A stretch of DNA of 28,370 nt from Avidesulfovibrio sp964369685 (lineage in GTDB: Bacteria > Desulfobacterota > Desulfovibrionia > Desulfovibrionales > Desulfovibrionaceae). Where the stretch lies: the NCBI GenBank assembly GCA_964369685.1, contig CAYJFB010000029.1:1-28370 (forward strand), read 5' to 3'. Below are positions 16,704 to 24,324 of the stretch, piece after piece (within the stretch, counting starts at the first letter, position 1; every line of letters begins with the position of its first letter). The translations under genes were made by a program, and so were the position numbers. The notes below the pieces were generated by a model. The model was not told the origin of the DNA. It did no database searches and worked only from the letters and a program-made list of their open reading frames with translations.

Positions 16704-17759
16704 TTATTGGAGTTGAAATTCAAGTGTTTTTGCATCAAGATGTTGCATTGTGCCTGTTTGCTTTTTGACCAAATCAAGCACCAAGCGTGTGCCGTTGGTT
16801 TGCCGTGCGCTTCGAATGCCCTTCAAGCGTTCGTTTTGGGGAATTTTTGGCAAAGTTATGGCCCAAAAGCCTTCCAAATCAATCACATAACGAGGTGGAT
16901 TTTCTAAAGAAAAGGCCTTTGCATCCATATCTGTCGTGCCAAAAATGCGAAAAATGAGTGCGTCGTCATGAATGTTTACGGTGTTTGCCTCAACGATCTT
17001 TTCATCCGCGGCTTTTTTTACCCCACTGCCTGTCACAATATTCAGCGACGCAGGATTTTGTGTGTCTGCAGATTGTACCGCGTTGTTACTACCGATTGAA
17101 GCAGAGTCCTCTTTTTTGCCCTGTTTTTCGTCGTTACCGGTCTTGTTTGTTTGATTCGCTGTCGGTACAGCCAAAGACGCGTTCTTTTCGCCGGACAGTT
17201 GGGTTGTTTGTGTTGCCGGCAGTGTTTCTGCGTTCTCTTTTTGTTTGCCCGGAGTAAAAGCGTTTTGCTCTACGTCCTCTTTATCTTGATTTTCAACCGT
17301 TCCTGCTTGGCGGTCAGCGATGTTGTGCTTTTCAGTTTGAGGTGTTTCTTCTGTGTTTTTTTTAAGTGTGTCAGACCAGACAATGTCTTCACTTGGTGTA
17401 AAGGATCTTTGTCTGTTTTGTTCTTCTATTTTTTTAAGATTTTCATGAAAACTGTTGAGATCTTTTTGAAATACTTCAAATTCTTGTTGCAGTTGTTGCG
17501 GGGTACGTTCTTGCGTTTGTGATTCTTCCTGTGTTTTCGGCAGTGTGGTTTCTTGTATTGGTTGTTGAGGCACGCTTCCGTTTTGCTCTACGGATGCAGC
17601 ATCCGTCGGCAACGTTGTATTGAGCGAACCTGTCACGATCTGGCCGCTTGGCGGCGCAGATTGCGGCAACTTTGGCGCACGAGTGAGTTCGAAAGCGGCA
17701 AATCCGGCCAAAAGAAGCATAAACAACCCAATAGCAAGGGCAATTTTAACTTTAGACAT
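16704..17759 (-). CDS. Membrane-anchored AMIN-domain protein
   Basis: The protein has 351 residues. One N-terminal membrane anchor (IALAIGLFMLLLAGFAAF, residues 6-23) is followed by a long low-complexity region rich in Q, E, T and N (about 35-255), with a likely coiled coil near 85-120 (QQLQQEFEVFQKDLNSF). The C-terminal 90 residues (VNIHDDALIFRIFG, NPPRYVIDLEGFW, IRSARQTNGTRLVLDL) fit an AMIN domain. AMIN domains target proteins to peptidoglycan or septa, as in AmiC and PilQ. No catalytic domain is present, so it may be a scaffold or regulator. GGAGAA precedes the ATG. It lies 50 bases downstream of the TPR gene on the same strand, probably in one operon. The call rests on the domain shape and is moderate. 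Confidence 0.7.
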   Translation of the reverse strand: MSKVKIALAIGLFMLLLAGFAAFELTRAPKLPQSAPPSGQIVTGSLNTTLPTDAASVEQNGSVPQQPIQETTLPKTQEESQTQERTPQQLQQEFEVFQKDLNSFHENLKKIEEQNRQRSFTPSEDIVWSDTLKKNTEETPQTEKHNIADRQAGTVENQDKEDVEQNAFTPGKQKENAETLPATQTTQLSGEKNASLAVPTANQTNKTGNDEKQGKKEDSASIGSNNAVQSADTQNPASLNIVTGSGVKKAADEKIVEANTVNIHDDALIFRIFGTTDMDAKAFSLENPPRYVIDLEGFWAITLPKIPQNERLKGIRSARQTNGTRLVLDLVKKQTGTMQHLDAKTLEFQLQ

Positions 17760-17809
17760 GAGAAAGGATTCTCCTCACAAAAATCGTTGTCAGCATATAG
17801 AGATCAACT

Positions 17810-18700
17810 TTAATGTTTGAGCGGAAAGAAATCATCCAACGCTTTTGATGCCAATTCCTGCTCTTGAATTTTTGGAAATTTTTTAAGCAAAAAGGCTTTG
17901 AATTTTTTAGCATATTTAAAATTTGGCGCCAGTTTGAGCGCGTATTGCAATTCTTCAAAGGCCTTCAAAGGCTCGTTGATTTCATAATACGCGCGCGCCA
18001 AATTGAAACGCGCGTTGGGGTCATTGGGAGCCAGCTCCACAACCCGTTCACAATGTTCGCAAGAAAGACTGAGCAACGCGTTTTTTCGCAATGTTTTGGC
18101 AAAATCGGCAAACATGTGTTTGTGTGCCGGCATGATATTGTCTTTAAGGCGCAACAATTTTTTGAATGTATTCAAAGAGGTGCGTTTGTCTCCCTGACGC
18201 CATAACTTCATCGCCAAAGCAAAACGACTGCGACTGTCAAAATCAAGCTCCAGCGCTTTTTGCGCCCTGGCAATATTCACAGTCGGAGGCTGTTTTGCTT
18301 GTGCTGTTTCCAACACCACAGATGGTGACGGTTTTTCAAGAACCGCAGTGGGTGCGGTCTGTTTTGCTTTGGGTGTCGGAACAGCCTCAGTCGGCTTGCT
18401 TGTGGCTTCTTTCCAGTTATAAATGGTTGTCCGTTCTTCCGCTTGGACGGCCTGTTGTCTGTGCGGTGTAACCAAAACATGTGGCTGAGGTTCAAAACCG
18501 TTCAGTTTAAAGTCGGTCACACTGAGACTGACGGGCGCTTCTGCAGGTTGAAGCTGTGCATTGAGTAATTGAACTTTATAACCCTCATTGTTTTTCCAAA
18601 CAAACCAATAAAATTTATTGGGGATATCAAGTCTTGCCGCTGCCGGATTTTTATTTTGAGTGCGGGTTGCAAACACACCCACAAAAATATCACTGGACAC
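17810..18700 (-). CDS. TPR-containing protein of unknown function
   Basis: The protein has 296 residues. The first 85 residues form a compact domain I cannot name (MSSDIFVGVFATRTQN, FYWFVWKNNEGYKVQLLNAQ). They are followed by a linker rich in P, A, T and K (about 95-145). The C-terminal half is helical with TPR-like repeats (FALAMKLWRQGDKRTSLNTF, ARFNLARAYYEINEPLKAF, LQYALKLAPNFKYAKKF). No signal peptide is seen, so it is likely cytoplasmic, although it could face a membrane partner. The start is GTG, supported by GGGAGAA five bases upstream. It sits between metY (52-base gap) and the AMIN gene (50-base gap), all on the minus strand. I recall similar TPR proteins in Desulfovibrio genomes but cannot verify this. 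A role with the AMIN protein in the envelope is inference. Confidence 0.7.
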   Translation of the reverse strand: MSSDIFVGVFATRTQNKNPAAARLDIPNKFYWFVWKNNEGYKVQLLNAQLQPAEAPVSLSVTDFKLNGFEPQPHVLVTPHRQQAVQAEERTTIYNWKEATSKPTEAVPTPKAKQTAPTAVLEKPSPSVVLETAQAKQPPTVNIARAQKALELDFDSRSRFALAMKLWRQGDKRTSLNTFKKLLRLKDNIMPAHKHMFADFAKTLRKNALLSLSCEHCERVVELAPNDPNARFNLARAYYEINEPLKAFEELQYALKLAPNFKYAKKFKAFLLKKFPKIQEQELASKALDDFFPLKH

Positions 18701-18752
18701 GGTTGTTCTCCCAAAAAAATCAACAAAAAATCAGAGTCGATAGATTTTTTTG

Positions 18753-20027
18753 TTATTTTTCATCTATTGCAGCCAACGCCTGTTCCAAGTCGGCAAGGAT
18801 ATCGTCTATATGTTCAATACCGATTGAAAGACGAACCATACCCGACGAGATTCCGCTTTCTTCTAGCTGTACATCTGAAAGTTGACGGTGTGTTGTCGAT
18901 GCAGGATGTAAAGCACAGGTTCTGATATCGGCAACATGCACTTGTAACGAGGTCAGTTTAAGATTGTCAATAAAGGCTTGTCCGCCTTTTCGACCGCCTT
19001 TTATCGTACAAGACACAACCCCACTACACCCTCTGGGCAAATATTTTGCAGCCAAGTCATGACAAGGGCTTTGCGCCAATCCGGGATAACTGACGGCAAT
19101 GATGTTTGGATGTGCTGTTAAGTATTCTGCCACTTGTTGAGCGTTCATACTATGGCGTTCCATACGTAACGGCAGCGTTTCCAAACCGAGATTGAGCAAA
19201 AAAGCGCCCATGGGTGTTTGTAAGCAACCCAGATCGCGAACCAATTGCACACGCGCTTTCACAATATATGCGGCTTTACCGAACGTTTGCGTGTAGCTGA
19301 GCCCGTGATATGACGGATCAGGTTCGGTACATGCAGGAAATTTGCCGTTTGTCCAATCAAATTGTCCGCTGTCAACCACTGCACCGCCGAGTTGCACAGC
19401 GTGCCCATCCAGGTATTTGCTTGTTGAATGGACAACAATATCGGCACCGTGTTCAAAAGGACGACACAAAAAGGGTGTGGCAAAGGTGTTATCGACAATC
19501 AACGGCACACCGTGTGCGTGAGCCAAATCGGCATATCGTTTGATGTCAAAGACCTGTAAGCCCGGGTTGGCAAGCGTTTCACCAAACAAGGCTTTTGTAT
19601 TGGGTTGAAAAGCGCTGTTGACGGCGTTGTCGTCGGCATCGGGAGCCAACATAGTGCACGCAATACCCAGTTTGGGTAAAGTGACGTTCATCAAGTTGAA
19701 TGTGCCGCCATATACGTTTGAAAGACAAACAATGTGATCGCCTGCCGAGGCAATATTGAGTATCGCAAGCATTGTGGCGCTTTGCCCTGAGGCGGTACAA
19801 ATCGCGCCCACACCCCCTTCAAGAGCGGTTATTTTTTGTTCTACGGCGTCAACGGTCGGATTGCCGATACGAGAATAAAAAAAACCTGATTCCGTCAAGT
19901 CAAAAAGTTTACCGACGTGCTCGGCCGAATCATAGGTGAACGTCGTGCTTTGGCAAATAGGAACCACACGCGCTTCCCCGTTTTGGGGGCTATAGCCGGC
20001 ATGTAAACATTGGGATTCTATCTTCAT
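18753..20027 (-). CDS. metY: O-acetylhomoserine sulfhydrylase (Cys/Met metabolism PLP enzyme, MetY-like)
   Basis: The enzyme has 424 residues from the ATG at 20027, which has GGAG seven bases upstream. The ATG at 20039 overlaps that site and is rejected. It carries the marks of the Cys/Met-metabolism PLP family: SRIGNPTVDAVE (52-63), TASGQSATM (78-86), NVYGGTFNL (104-112), VDNTFATPF (178-186) and the PLP lysine K204 in HSTSKYLDGH. The length and the C-terminal LGLETLPLRMERH favour O-acetylhomoserine (thiol)-lyases, which make homocysteine from O-acetylhomoserine and sulfide. That suits a sulfide-producing organism. Methionine gamma-lyase or cystathionine gamma-synthase cannot be fully excluded by eye. 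It is the first gene of a probable minus-strand operon with the TPR and AMIN genes, an unexpected metabolic partner. No SAM riboswitch is visible upstream. Confidence 0.88.
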   Translation of the reverse strand: MKIESQCLHAGYSPQNGEARVVPICQSTTFTYDSAEHVGKLFDLTESGFFYSRIGNPTVDAVEQKITALEGGVGAICTASGQSATMLAILNIASAGDHIVCLSNVYGGTFNLMNVTLPKLGIACTMLAPDADDNAVNSAFQPNTKALFGETLANPGLQVFDIKRYADLAHAHGVPLIVDNTFATPFLCRPFEHGADIVVHSTSKYLDGHAVQLGGAVVDSGQFDWTNGKFPACTEPDPSYHGLSYTQTFGKAAYIVKARVQLVRDLGCLQTPMGAFLLNLGLETLPLRMERHSMNAQQVAEYLTAHPNIIAVSYPGLAQSPCHDLAAKYLPRGCSGVVSCTIKGGRKGGQAFIDNLKLTSLQVHVADIRTCALHPASTTHRQLSDVQLEESGISSGMVRLSIGIEHIDDILADLEQALAAIDEK

Positions 20028-20375
20028 AAAAAACTCCATGACAAAAGAAGGTCAAATTGGGCTTGCGAGACCACATTATCTTCCTTATTGGCTTTTGAAA
20101 ATAGAGTATTTTTTCAGCTCTTGCAAGACTGCATTCCTCTACACGATGAACTCTCAACATGACTGTAAAAAAGAAGCACTTGCATAATTGTGTATAACGG
20201 GCTAATGTAAAAGCATTCAAAATCATTTTTTATACATTTATGCGCGTTGTGTAGTTAAAGAGACAATAACTGCGTATAAAATAAAACGATTTGTCTTTGT
20301 TCTTTATTGTTTTTGCGTGTGCCGAGACGTTGTGTATACCAAAACAATCTGTCATGAACGCCATCGAGAGGATGT
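20028..20375. other. Intergenic region between divergent metY and cheW
   Basis: The region holds 348 bases and no gene. CTTGCGAGAC (20062-20071) and CTTGCAAGAC (20120-20129) are near-identical direct repeats starting 58 bases apart, each followed after two bases by CATT. The second includes the palindrome TCTTGCAAGA. They lie within 100 bases of the metY start and could be regulator sites for metY. AT-rich stretches near 20215-20290 may hold promoters, but I could not single one out. Confidence 0.4.
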
Positions 20376-20864
20376 ATGGAATCTTTATCTGTCAAAGAAC
20401 AAAAAAGTGATAATGAACGCATTCAACTTGTGACTTTCAAAGTCGCCCAAGAAGAATTTGGGGTTGATATTTTGCGCGTGCAAGAAATCATCCGCATCAT
20501 GCCCATTACACGGGTCCCCAACACACCGATTTTTGTGGAAGGGGTGATTAATTTGCGCGGTAAAGTCATTCCTGTGATTGACATCCGTAAGCGTTTCTCA
20601 CTGGCCACTGTGGGGCATACCAATCAAACACGCATCACCGTAATGGATTTAAACGGCCTTGTTGTCGGTTTTGTGGTGGATGAGGTGTGTGAAGTTTTGC
20701 GCATTGACGCGGCAACCATTGAGCCGCCGCCGGCAGTTGTGGCCGGTATGGGGTCGGAATATATTCGCGGCGTCGGAAAATTACAGGATCGGCTTTTGAT
20801 TTTGCTTGATCTTGATAAACTCCTTTCGGAACAAGAGGCCGAAGCCTTGAGTTCTGTGGCATAA
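20376..20864 (+). CDS. cheW: Chemotaxis coupling protein CheW
   Basis: This 162-residue single-domain CheW couples chemoreceptors to the kinase CheA. It shows the conserved order IQLVTFKVAQEEFGVDILRV, VPNTPIFVEGVINLRGKVIPVIDIRKRF (about 47-74), ITVMDLNGLVVGFVVDEVCEVLRI and a C-terminal YIRGVGKLQDRLLILLDLDKLL. AGAGG lies five bases before the ATG. The next gene, mgsA, begins 57 bases later on the same strand, and the run continues to ffh. No cheA, cheR or cheB is in the window. A chemoreceptor gene lies about 7 kb away, at 11062-13542. Confidence 0.96.
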   Translation: MESLSVKEQKSDNERIQLVTFKVAQEEFGVDILRVQEIIRIMPITRVPNTPIFVEGVINLRGKVIPVIDIRKRFSLATVGHTNQTRITVMDLNGLVVGFVVDEVCEVLRIDAATIEPPPAVVAGMGSEYIRGVGKLQDRLLILLDLDKLLSEQEAEALSSVA

Positions 20865-20921
20865 CACTATACTTTTCGTTGTTATTAAGCTTTTTCAGTT
20901 TTCTACTTTGAGGATGAAAAC

Positions 20922-21425
20922 ATGGCTGTTGTACGCCGTATTGCCTTGGTTGCGCATGATGGTTGTAAGGCTGAACTGATTCAATGGGCCTTGTGTCACA
21001 AGGATGCCTTGCGCGGTCAAATGTTGACGTGTACGGGAACCACAGGACGCCTGTTGCGTGAAGCGTTACTGCATGAAAAGACAGACACAGACGGAACAAA
21101 AACAGATCAAGACACAACTGAACTGCATATCGAATTGCTCAAATCAGGCCCCTTGGGTGGAGATCAACAACTCGGCGCACGGATTGCCGAAGGACGTATT
21201 GATCTATTAATCTTCTTTTGGGATCCCATGCTTGCTCAACCGCATGATGTGGATGTGAAGGCATTGTTGCGCATTTCAAACCTCTATAATATACCGACAG
21301 CCTGTAACCGTGCCACGGCTGATTATCTGATCTTGTCTCCCTATTTTTACGAAGCGCCACAACACTCTGCCGCAAACTTCAGCGTATACACCGAACGCTT
21401 CGATACCGTAAAACCAACACCTTAA
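20922..21425 (+). CDS. mgsA: Methylglyoxal synthase
   Basis: The protein has 167 residues. It converts dihydroxyacetone phosphate to methylglyoxal and phosphate, a bypass of lower glycolysis that relieves phosphate limitation. Conserved family elements are IALVAHDGCK with H12, CTGTTG (38-42), SGPLGGDQQLG with the catalytic Asp D81, LIFFWDPM with D101, HDVDVKALLR with H108, and NIPTACNRATAD. Compared with typical bacterial enzymes of about 150 residues, it has a longer acidic loop at about 51-68 (HEKTDTDGTKTDQDTTEL). The start has GAGG upstream. The gene lies between cheW and ffh. Confidence 0.95.
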   Translation: MAVVRRIALVAHDGCKAELIQWALCHKDALRGQMLTCTGTTGRLLREALLHEKTDTDGTKTDQDTTELHIELLKSGPLGGDQQLGARIAEGRIDLLIFFWDPMLAQPHDVDVKALLRISNLYNIPTACNRATADYLILSPYFYEAPQHSAANFSVYTERFDTVKPTP

Positions 21426-21430
21426 AAAAT

Positions 21431-21517
21431 GTTGCCTTGTTTGAGTAACGTTATGCCTTGGAAGGCACGTCCTGAATGCGGCAACGCCTTGACTTTCCTT
21501 AAAACCTCGCGTAAGAG
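21431..21517 (+). promoter_or_regulatory. Hairpin and candidate promoter before ffh
   Basis: GTTGCC (21431-21436) pairs with GGCAAC (21480-21485) and encloses a second small stem, TGCCT-TGGA-AGGCA (21454-21467). It lies just after the mgsA stop but has no T-run, so it is a weak terminator candidate. TTGACT (21489-21494), a 17-base spacer and TAAGAG (21512-21517) make a possible ffh promoter with a good -35 and a weak -10. Confidence 0.35.
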
Positions 21518-21567
21518 CCATGGGCTGACACGATTATGCACTTTTTCCGTTGGGGTTGAGGCCGAAT

Positions 21568-23106
21568 ATGTTTGAAAGTCTTTCCGAACGCTTGTCGAGC
21601 GTCTTTCGTTCCCTTGGCGGACGCACACAATTTACCGAAGAAACGCTCAAAGACGGTTTGCGCGAAGTGCGTTTGGCGTTGCTTGAGGCTGATGTCAACT
21701 TCACGGTTGTCAAAGATTTTATAGCGCGTGTCCAAGAACGTTGCCTCGGTCAAACGATAGAAAAACACCTTACGGCATCACAACAACTGGTTCAGGCCGT
21801 TCACGATGAACTGGTTGAATTGCTTGGCGGCGAGCAATCGGCGTTAGATTTACGCGGTGCACAGCCCGGGGTGATTATGCTGGTGGGCTTGCAGGGTTCG
21901 GGGAAAACGACGTCTGCGGGGAAAATCGCCAATTTGTTGCGTAAGCAAAAGATGCGTCCATACCTTGTTCCTGCCGACGTATATCGTCCTGCGGCCATTG
22001 AGCAGTTGACATCGTTGGCAAAACAGTTGGACATGCCTGTGTATGCGTCAACGCCTGCTATGAATCCTGTTGAGATTGCACAGCAAGCAGTGCACGCAGC
22101 CAAAGAGGCACAAGCCTCTGTCGTGTTGTTGGATACGGCAGGCCGTCTGCATGTTGACGATGCGCTAATGCAAGAACTTGTTGACATTAAAAACGCTGTG
22201 CAACCGCAAGAAATTCTCTTTGTCGCCGACGCCATGACAGGCCAAGACGCCGTCAATGTTGCTTCGGTTTTCAATGAGCGCTTGGGTTTGACGGGGGTTG
22301 TACTTACCAAAATGGACGGTGACGCTCGCGGCGGTGCGGCGTTATCGATCAAATCGGTGACGGGTGCTTCAGTCAAATATGTGGGTATGGGCGAAAAACT
22401 TTCTGAGATGGAAGTGTTTCACCCCGATCGTGTTGCGGGACGAATTTTGGGCATGGGTGATGTGCTGACTTTAATTGAGAAAGCGCAAACCGCCTATGAA
22501 GCCGAAGAAGCCGAAGTCATGGCCAAGAAGTTGCGTAAAGCAACATTTAACTTGGAAGATTTTCTTACACAAATGCGTCGCGTAAAACAAATTGGTTCGT
22601 TTGGTTCGCTGATGAAGATGATTCCCGGTTTGGGAAGCATGATGGATAAAATGGCCGATAGCGACTTGCCTGAAAAAGAAATGATGCGCACAGAAGCGAT
22701 CATCAACTCGATGACACGGCAAGAACGACGCAATCCCGATATTTTAAATGGAAGTCGCCGAGCCCGAATTGCCAAAGGTTCCGGGACAACGGTGCAGGAA
22801 GTCAATCAATTATTGCGTCAGTTTGAGCAAATGCGCAAGATGATGCAACATATGATGAGCGGTAAAGGAATGCCGAAAATGCCCGCCGGCGGAGCCGGTG
22901 GCGGCCTTGGTGGTTTGGCCGGTAAATTGGGCGGTCTTGGAGGCCTCGGTGGCATGGGCGGCCTTGGTGGCATGGGCGGCCTTGGTGGCATGGGCGGCCT
23001 TGGTGGCCTCGGTGGCGGTTTGCCTTCTTCAAGCTCTTCAGCCACAAAGAAAAAGCGTGATAAAACTAAAGAACGCGCCAAACGTAAAAACAATAAAAAA
23101 CGATAA
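21568..23106 (+). CDS. ffh: Signal recognition particle GTPase Ffh (SRP54)
   Basis: The protein has 512 residues from the ATG at 21568; GAGG upstream and the typical opening MFESLSERLSSVFRSLGG set the start. Ffh binds 4.5S RNA and signal sequences and delivers ribosomes to FtsY at the membrane. The N domain covers residues 1-90. The G domain has GLQGSGKTT (about 105-113), the VDVYRPAA-like segment VPADVYRPAAIEQL, DTAGR (about 190) and TKMDGDARGG (about 248-257). The methionine-rich M domain runs from about 300 to 435. The tail is unusual: after MPKMPAGGAGGG comes a Gly/Leu/Met-rich stretch with three GMGGLG units, a run of serines and a basic lysine/arginine end. The gene is followed by rpsP and khpA on the same strand. 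Confidence 0.97.
   Translation: MFESLSERLSSVFRSLGGRTQFTEETLKDGLREVRLALLEADVNFTVVKDFIARVQERCLGQTIEKHLTASQQLVQAVHDELVELLGGEQSALDLRGAQPGVIMLVGLQGSGKTTSAGKIANLLRKQKMRPYLVPADVYRPAAIEQLTSLAKQLDMPVYASTPAMNPVEIAQQAVHAAKEAQASVVLLDTAGRLHVDDALMQELVDIKNAVQPQEILFVADAMTGQDAVNVASVFNERLGLTGVVLTKMDGDARGGAALSIKSVTGASVKYVGMGEKLSEMEVFHPDRVAGRILGMGDVLTLIEKAQTAYEAEEAEVMAKKLRKATFNLEDFLTQMRRVKQIGSFGSLMKMIPGLGSMMDKMADSDLPEKEMMRTEAIINSMTRQERRNPDILNGSRRARIAKGSGTTVQEVNQLLRQFEQMRKMMQHMMSGKGMPKMPAGGAGGGLGGLAGKLGGLGGLGGMGGLGGMGGLGGMGGLGGLGGGLPSSSSSATKKKRDKTKERAKRKNNKKR
22951..23004 (+). repeat. Three perfect 18-base tandem repeats inside ffh
   Basis: The unit GGCATGGGCGGCCTTGGT occurs three times without a mismatch at 22951-22968, 22969-22986 and 22987-23004, encoding Gly-Met-Gly-Gly-Leu-Gly. 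Partial, diverged units flank the array on both sides (GGCGGTCTTGGAGGCCTC before, GGCCTCGGTGGCGGT after). In-frame copy number can change by slippage without breaking the protein. Confidence 0.9.
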
Positions 23107-23249
23107 CCATTTCATATCAGGGCAAGGTGTTTTTTTAGAGTGCGTTGCCCCAAAAAGAACAACACGGATCAGCATCATTGCTTTGCGTAGTGCCGTTATG
23201 GCAGTTGGCAACGTTTTTGTTTGATTTTTGTTCTTGATATATAAAGGGT

Positions 23250-23273
23250 AGCAAGGCCTCTCTTGCTTTTTTT
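23250..23273 (+). terminator. Intrinsic terminator or attenuator in the rpsP leader
   Basis: AGCAAG-GCCTCT-CTTGCT is a perfect six-base stem followed directly by a run of seven T's. It lies 144 bases after the ffh stop and only 34 bases before the rpsP start. A possible promoter (TTGTTT at 23217, 17-base spacer, TATAAA at 23240) overlaps its upstream side. It could end ffh transcripts or attenuate rpsP. Confidence 0.6.
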
Positions 23274-23307
23274 ACACAATTATTGCCTCCTCAAGGAGAA
23301 GAAGTTC

Positions 23308-23547
23308 ATGTCTGTTAAAATTCGTCTTACCCGTTTGGGCAACAAAAAACGCGCCTTCTACCGTATTGTAGCGATCAACAGCCAAACCCGCCGTGACGGC
23401 CGTCCGTTGGAATTTCTTGGCTACTATAATCCTCAGACCAATCCTGCCGATGTAAAAATTAATATGGAAGGTCTTAAAAAATGGATGTCTCTCGGCGCGG
23501 AAATGTCTGATACTGTTGCTTCAATTGTGAAGAAATACAGCGCCTAA
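23308..23547 (+). CDS. rpsP: 30S ribosomal protein S16
   Basis: The protein has 79 residues, the usual length for S16, a primary assembly protein of the small subunit. Its sequence MSVKIRLTRLGNKKRAFYRI, then RRDGRPLEFLGYYNP, then EGLKKWMSLGAEMSDTV is unmistakable. The ATG at 23308 has a strong AAGGAG upstream, so an in-frame extension to 23263 is rejected. The usual neighbours ffh and khpA flank it, but terminator-like hairpins lie on both sides. Confidence 0.98.
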   Translation: MSVKIRLTRLGNKKRAFYRIVAINSQTRRDGRPLEFLGYYNPQTNPADVKINMEGLKKWMSLGAEMSDTVASIVKKYSA

Positions 23548-23574
23548 GGAATGTATTTCTTATAGTTATTTTTT

Positions 23575-23611
23575 AGGGGCGAAACGATTTTGGCGTGTCG
23601 CCTCTTTTTTT
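23575..23611 (+). terminator. Intrinsic terminator after rpsP
   Basis: AGGGGCGA (23575-23582) pairs with TCGCCTCT (23598-23605) around a 15-base loop, with one G-T pair and seven T's directly after. It is a convincing Rho-independent terminator placed between rpsP and khpA, which are usually co-transcribed. Confidence 0.75.
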
Positions 23612-23656
23612 ATTGAAGCACGAACCTCTGTTCACCATCAATCCAAGGAAATATGA

Positions 23657-23890
23657 GTGCCAAAGAATCTTGTTACATTTGTTGCCAGATCGCTGGTTGA
23701 TGCGACCGATGAGGTGCGCGTGCGAGAAATTCAGGGTGATCAAACGGCAATTATTGAACTGTCTGTTGCCAAAGATGATTTGGGTAAAATTATCGGACGT
23801 CAAGGACGTACCGTGCGTGCATTGCGCACGCTGGTTTCTGCTGCCGCCTCTAAATCTCAAAAACGTGTCACCCTGGAATTGCAGGAATAA
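23657..23890 (+). CDS. khpA: KH-domain RNA-binding protein KhpA
   Basis: This 77-residue protein consists of a single KH domain (about residues 30-76) with the RNA-binding GxxG loop in LGKIIGRQGRTVRALRTL. KhpA proteins bind RNA and in several bacteria work with KhpB in cell-envelope or sRNA control. The GTG start is supported by AAGGAA six bases upstream; a nearby ATG at 23653 is out of frame. The usual next genes, rimM, trmD and rplS, are missing here. Instead, a terminator and a gap of about 500 bases follow. Confidence 0.93.
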   Translation: MPKNLVTFVARSLVDATDEVRVREIQGDQTAIIELSVAKDDLGKIIGRQGRTVRALRTLVSAAASKSQKRVTLELQE

Positions 23891-23972
23891 TTTTTTCCCT
23901 CTGTCAGGGATTGTGACACGGCCTCTCTCTGAGAGGAACGCTTCTTTTCTGCTTTGCAACACTTTTGCACAC

Positions 23973-24030
23973 AAAAAAGCCCCCTCATCAGAGGAAATAT
24001 TGCCGGGATAAGCTGGGGGCGGCTTTTTTT
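23973..24030. terminator. Strong intrinsic terminator, probably bidirectional
   Basis: AAAAAAGCC-CCC pairs with GGG-(C)-GGCTTTTTT, about 12 pairs with one bulge. A nested stem, CCTC-ATCA-GAGG, lies inside the loop. The A-run before and T-run after give a normal intrinsic terminator on both strands. On the plus strand it ends the khpA transcript. Confidence 0.75.
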
Positions 24031-24295
24031 AGTAATGAAAAGACAATGCTCTCCTTGAAAAAAGATATAACACAGCCCACGACCCGAAAGAAAAACATTA
24101 CAAAATAGAATAAATACTCTATATAAAGTACAATCCGCATAGATCTGGTGTGTGGGGAAGGCGAACGACTGACCCTGTTTCTTAATAGAGACATGACTGC
24201 TTTCTGATCAGCTGTACAGCATATCGTGGCGCATGATATCTCTATGAAAAACAAAGAAAAAAATAAAAATACAATGTTTGGGGCAAGGGATTGAC

Positions 24296-24324
24296 TTGCA
24301 AAAGCATAAACTCAACGGTATAAT
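24296..24324 (+). promoter_or_regulatory. Sigma-70-type promoter of the ior gene
   Basis: TTGCAA (24296-24301), a 17-base spacer and a consensus TATAAT (24319-24324) lie 69 bases upstream of the start codon at 24394. The -10 is perfect and the spacing ideal. Transcription should start near 24331. Confidence 0.65.

Noticed and set aside
20028..20300. SAM riboswitch upstream of metY
   Set aside because: The conserved SAM-I core (a GAGGGACTGGCCC-like segment) was looked for on the minus strand and not found.
20635..21117. 160-codon minus-strand open frame across cheW and mgsA
   Set aside because: Both plus-strand genes are certain; this is a shadow.
22951..23004. CRISPR-like array
   Set aside because: The repeats are directly adjacent, in frame and code for a Gly-rich tail; there are no spacers and no cas genes.
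22818..23093. Proline-rich (PPRPPMPP) minus-strand frame opposite the ffh tail
   Set aside because: It is only the reverse reading of the Gly/Met repeat of Ffh.
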